Position numbers and translations under genes: made by a program. This document shows, in pieces, positions 60,052 to 64,000 of a stretch of 64,000 nucleotides of DNA; the first letter of the stretch is position 1; every line of letters begins with the position of its first letter. The notes beneath the pieces were generated by a model, which saw only the letters and a list, made by a program, of their open reading frames with translations, ran no database searches and had not been told where the DNA came from. Source of the stretch: Phycomyces nitens (taxonomy: Eukaryota; Mucoromycota; Mucoromycetes; Mucorales; Phycomycetaceae); NCBI GenBank assembly GCA_022702545.1, contig JAHRBC010000003.1:5580001-5644000 (forward strand), in the 5' to 3' direction.

Positions 60052-61577
60052 ATGGGCAACGTACAATCCAGACTCCAAAAGAAATCAAAACGCGTAAAGA
60101 GCAAGTCAAAGACCCCTCCTCCCCGTCAACAGATCGAAAATGAAACAAGCACGGCTACTGCCCACTCTGCCAACTCTATTCTCATCACTCGTCCAGTTGC
60201 ACCACCGAGCCCACCCATCTCATCACTTACTCGTCTGAATCCCGATTATCCTGTTTCTAAAGACAATGAATCCTTTGAATCAGAGGAATCCGATTTCGAT
60301 GCCCAACCCAGATCACTCTCAGACCACTGGCCCCAAAACACAACCGATACCCACGAGATCGACGCTGGCCAACTGACAGCTCAGGCTGACAATAACAATC
60401 AGTTAACCTCTCGTTCCTTTTCAAGTGTGCATTTGACACAGATTGATGAATATATCCAACGTCTTTTGGATGCAGGTTATACCCGTGTTTCTCGGCAGTT
60501 CTGTCTCAAATCAGCCGAAGTCAATGCGATTTGCCAAGGTGCAATGGAGATATTTCTTGGTCAACCCGTAAGCTTTTTAATTGTTATTGGATTTGGTCTC
60601 AATAGATAAAGAAAGTAATTAATAGTATCCTATTACAGACTCTACTAGAACTCTCTCCCCCGGTAAAGATTGTCGGTGATACACATGGTCAGTATACAGA
60701 TCTAATCCGATTATTTGAGATGGGCGGATTTCCTCCAAGTTCCAATTACCTTTTCCTCGGAGACTATGTTGACCGCGGCAAACAGAGCCTCGAGACGTTT
60801 TTGTTACTGCTGTGCTATAAGATAAAGTACCCAGAAAACTTCTTTCTTCTCAGAGGAAACCATGAGTGTGCTAATGTCACCAAAGGTAAACATTTAGAGC
60901 CACACTTTCTTACTAACAGTAGATTTATTATCTACTGACCAGTTCAAGTGTACTGAACTCATCGATAGTCTATGGGTTCTATGACGAGTGCAAACGAAGA
61001 TTGAGTTCGAGAATGTGGCGTGTATTTGTGGATGTATTCAATACATTGCCAATTGCTGCTCTGGTGGCAGGAAAGATATTCTGTGTTCATGGCGGTCTTT
61101 CTCCTTCTCTAAAGGACATGGACGAGATCCGTAGTATCCAAAGACCCACAGAAGTGCCTGGCTATGGTCTCCTCAATGATCTTCTCTGGTCAGATCCTTC
61201 AGAGACAACTGTCGAATGGGAGGATAATGAACGTGGAGTATCATATTGTTTTGGCACAAAGGTCATTGATGATTTCCTCAACACATTTGATCTTGATCTT
61301 GTTTGTCGTGCACATATGGTTGTTGAGGATGGCTATGAGTTTTTCAACGACCGGACGCTTGTCACCGTATTTTCAGCACCAAATTACTGGTAACTTGAAT
61401 GTTTGTGGACTAGGAGAAATGTGCTAAAGAATATTGGTGTTGTGTAGTGGTGAATTTGATAACTTTGGTGCAATAATGAGCGTAAATGAAGAGCTATTGT
61501 GTAGCTTTGAGCTTCTTACACCAGCAGACCACCCTCTTGCCAAGGAACGACTAAAGAACCAGGAGAAGGCAAGGTAA
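60052..61577 (+). CDS. PPZ1: PPZ-type serine/threonine protein phosphatase
   Basis: Fungal PPP phosphatase acting in cation homeostasis and cell integrity. [13 protein letters not shown] has an N-terminal Gly that fits N-myristoylation, followed by a Ser-rich disordered region of about 150 aa, both typical of Ppz1/Pzh1. The catalytic domain (from [15 protein letters not shown]) has [100 protein letters not shown] and [13 protein letters not shown]. All metal ligands (D, H, D, N, H, H) are seen. Four exons; introns at about 60570-60638, 60885-60968 and 61392-61447. It ends LKNQEKAR at the TAA ending at 61577. Total about 440 aa, short for Ppz because the N-terminal extension is short. Confidence 0.93.
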
Positions 61578-63967
61578 TGTATTGGTGTTGGTAGAGTTGT
61601 GTCAGTATAAAGAACTAGAGAGATATTAACTTGCCTTGTAAAGTTATTTGGCCAAATAGATCAATACACATCTCTTAGAACCTTTTTTATTTGCTTGTTT
61701 GTTTATTTGCTTGTTTTTCGTTTCAATTTTTATATATATACATATTTATTTGCTAGTCTTTTGTTCGTTTATCCCTCTCTTTTGTTGCTTTTTTTTTGCT
61801 GTTACCCATTGCAACTATTAGCCCTATATATTCCCTATATATTCCCTACTTTTGTTTCAATTATTATTATTCTTATTATTATAAAAATAAATTTTTAGGA
61901 TGAATCAAATCCGACTTGAATCCCCCCTTTTTACAATATTTTCACTTGACAATTAATTTTTATTTATTTATTTGTATAATTTACCTGTAACGATCTTTTT
62001 AGATATTATTATTATGTATATGATTTATTACTGTGGAGCACCAGCAAGCTTATCATTTTATTTAAAGGCATGTCTGCCATAATTCCAGAAATTTTTTTGG
62101 TATTTTTTTTTAAAAAACAATTACTCTTATGAACTATATGCCATATTATATAGTCTGTATATCTTTGAAACGCGACCATGTTGCCTAGGTCTTGAAAGAC
62201 CGTATTCTAGACTCTGTTTGGACGGTCCATTGCTGGCGGGTTTTCTTGTTCTAGCTGCTTTATATAGAAAAGGGGGAGCCCGTAAAAAATGACAGTATTA
62301 TTTAGTAGAACGGTGCCTTGCTTTGATATCTAGGTATATTTAAACCAATTGGTGCTATAAGAACGGATTTTCTCGCAGAATCAATGAATCCTGTAATACA
62401 AGTAACAAAAGTATTTATTAGAAAATTATAATACATACGAAATGATCACTTGCCCTTGGAACCTCGAGGCTTAAAATAAAACACTCTAGAGAGACCTAGA
62501 AAGGCTTGCGAGAAACACTATTTCAAGGATACCCCCTCTGACAGTGGTTCGCAAGAGCTTAAATAGACGCACCTTATTACTTTTTATCAGTTTCAATTTC
62601 AAAAGGCCATTTAGGCTGATTACGGCAAACATGTGGGTAGCAGAAGCTTATACGAATAAGTTTAGAAGCCTTTGACTTTATCGACCATCAATTATCGTGT
62701 TACAAGTGTCAAATAAGACCCTGGGAGCCAAACTTTCTACAGAAACGTTTTGAATGATAAAGGCATCTTGATACCTTTTCTTCAAGGTCTCCACTATATG
62801 ATTTACTTATGCGGTAACTGCTTGTACTTTTAATTAATTTACTGAATGATCTTGTATTGGCTCTTTATCTCTTGAAAGTCCCATTTCAAAATGGTATCTA
62901 AATGCAACATAGAGCCATTAATAACCCTTGTACAAAACTAATCAACTGATTTATGCTATAATAAATAATAATAATAATAATAATAATAAAGCTTCTTTCA
63001 GAAATATATTTAATGTCGCTCCAAAGAAAGTATCAATTGTCGCAATTCTTTCAAAGAATAATAATACTTGACTTCTTTTTATTACAACATATAACAATAT
63101 CCACTCCAAGAACATTTGCAAAACTTCTTCTTCTTGTGAGCGTATAGTTTGCGCAGCCCGGCGATCTTACAGATGCTAGTAATTTGGGCCTGCAGCTTTT
63201 ATGCTCTGTATTGGGAACCACTGTCGTCCTATGGTCTGCTTTATATCAAAACTTTGCTTGTCTTTTATTTACTAATGTTCTCAATGTAAATATTCTTGCC
63301 CACATTTAAATCCATCATATTATTCAGAGAATCATGTTCGAATTAGTCACTGATGACTGATATAAAAAGATATTGGTAACAAGAGCATAACTACAACTGA
63401 AATTGCTCTACTTTTTTTTTGACCTTAAAGTGTATTCTTGGCTTCAACATGGGGCTGGTCGACGGTTTATCCTGAATATTACACAGGAAATTTGTATGAA
63501 CACCTCTTACAGTCATTGATAATACCACTCGCTGGAGTTTTCTAAAGAAATAGTAGCCAAACTGTCATGTTAAAATAAAAAAATAATAATATTTTGGATA
63601 TTGCCATTATTTGACCAATAGAAAAAGATGCCATGTCCCAAAATAAGGTCTGGCGTGTCTAGAGTATGCTCTGATTGGTCTAAATTTGTCTTGAAACTCT
63701 ATAAATGAATTTTTATTCGTCCAATATATTTTAAAAATAGTCTCGACGTATATTGATTAGATTAAAATAAAATAAAAAAAAAGATAACCATTTTGTTAAA
63801 TTGTATTTCAAATTCAATTTAATGTTATATACGTCACCCTTTCAACAAGGCCTTGTGTCGGACTTTTAATATCCCAGTGCCCTCAAAAAAAACAACCATA
63901 CCAACAAAGCAACATATAATTTTTTTTGCAATTTTCCTTCTTCTCTAAACTCCCCACTCCATTAATC
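61578..63967. other. Gene-free spacer at right side
   Basis: About 2.4 kb of AT-rich DNA. Contains an (ATA)n run at 62962-62989. Near the right-edge gene, CCAAT boxes occur on the plus strand (about 63616) and on the minus strand (ATTGG at about 63676), with TACGTCA at 63830-63836. No coding sequence is supported. Confidence 0.5.
62962..62989. repeat. (ATA)n microsatellite
   Basis: About nine ATA units in the 3' spacer. Confidence 0.9.
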
Positions 63968-64000
63968 ATGTTGCGCGTCATCCGTCAGACTGGCGTTGCA
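63968..64000 (+). CDS. 5' end of a possibly mitochondrial protein (cut by window edge)
   Basis: The ATG after AATC starts MLRVIRQTGVA, a basic, Arg-containing, acid-free N-terminus of mitochondrial-presequence type. A promoter-like CRE core lies 132 bp upstream and a pyrimidine-rich leader directly before it. Too short for identification. Confidence 0.45.
   Translation, partial: MLRVIRQTGVA

Overview
The window is nuclear DNA of an early-diverging filamentous fungus, most likely Mucoromycota. Genes are broken by many short GT-AG introns (about 45-100 nt), spacers are very AT-rich with (TA)n, (TAA)n and (GT)n tracts, there is one Lys tRNA, and Tc1/mariner and PIF/Harbinger remnants sit between housekeeping genes. 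The phylum is inferred from gene style and protein look, not from a marker search. No operon, CRISPR array or prophage is visible.

Layout, left half: TRS120/TRAPPC9 (minus, runs off the left edge); a deleted Tc1-like element with long inverted repeats (5119-6026); GUF1/EF4 (plus); a Ser-rich unknown (minus); ribosomal protein uS11/RPS14 (minus); a USP12/46-type deubiquitinase (minus); eIF3g (plus); a possible small spliced gene (minus); INCENP-like passenger protein (plus); proteasome beta7/PSMB4 (plus); aldo-keto reductase (minus); a second Tc1-like fragment and an orphan exon pair; LTA4H-type M1 aminopeptidase (plus).

Right half: a small gene whose N-terminus resembles tyrosine-recombinase SAM-like domains (plus); a two-finger C2H2 factor (plus); triosephosphate isomerase (plus); a Pro-rich unknown (plus); a TMX3-like membrane disulfide isomerase (minus); 6-phosphogluconate dehydrogenase (minus); a Harbinger-derived gene with doubtful catalytic residues (minus); CLP1 (minus) and a PCID2/Thp1-Csn12 family gene (plus) diverging from 140 bp; tRNA-Lys(UUU); a long gene-poor stretch; a ZDS family protein and a PPZ-type phosphatase in tandem (plus); and the first codons of a possibly mitochondrial protein at the right edge.

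The genes do not form one pathway, but some neighbours make sense together. CLP1 (3' end processing) and PCID2 (mRNA export/TREX-2) share one promoter interval. ZDS (PP2A regulator in yeast) lies beside a PPP phosphatase. TPI1 and GND1 are glycolysis and pentose-phosphate enzymes. No complete undescribed system is evident. The most unusual observations are gene-architecture ones: a 14-nt microexon holding the deubiquitinase catalytic cysteine behind a GC-AG intron, a 16-nt microexon inside a zinc-finger linker, several very small first coding exons, a Harbinger-derived ORF with altered DDE positions, and CRE-like sites at similar distances upstream of several start codons.
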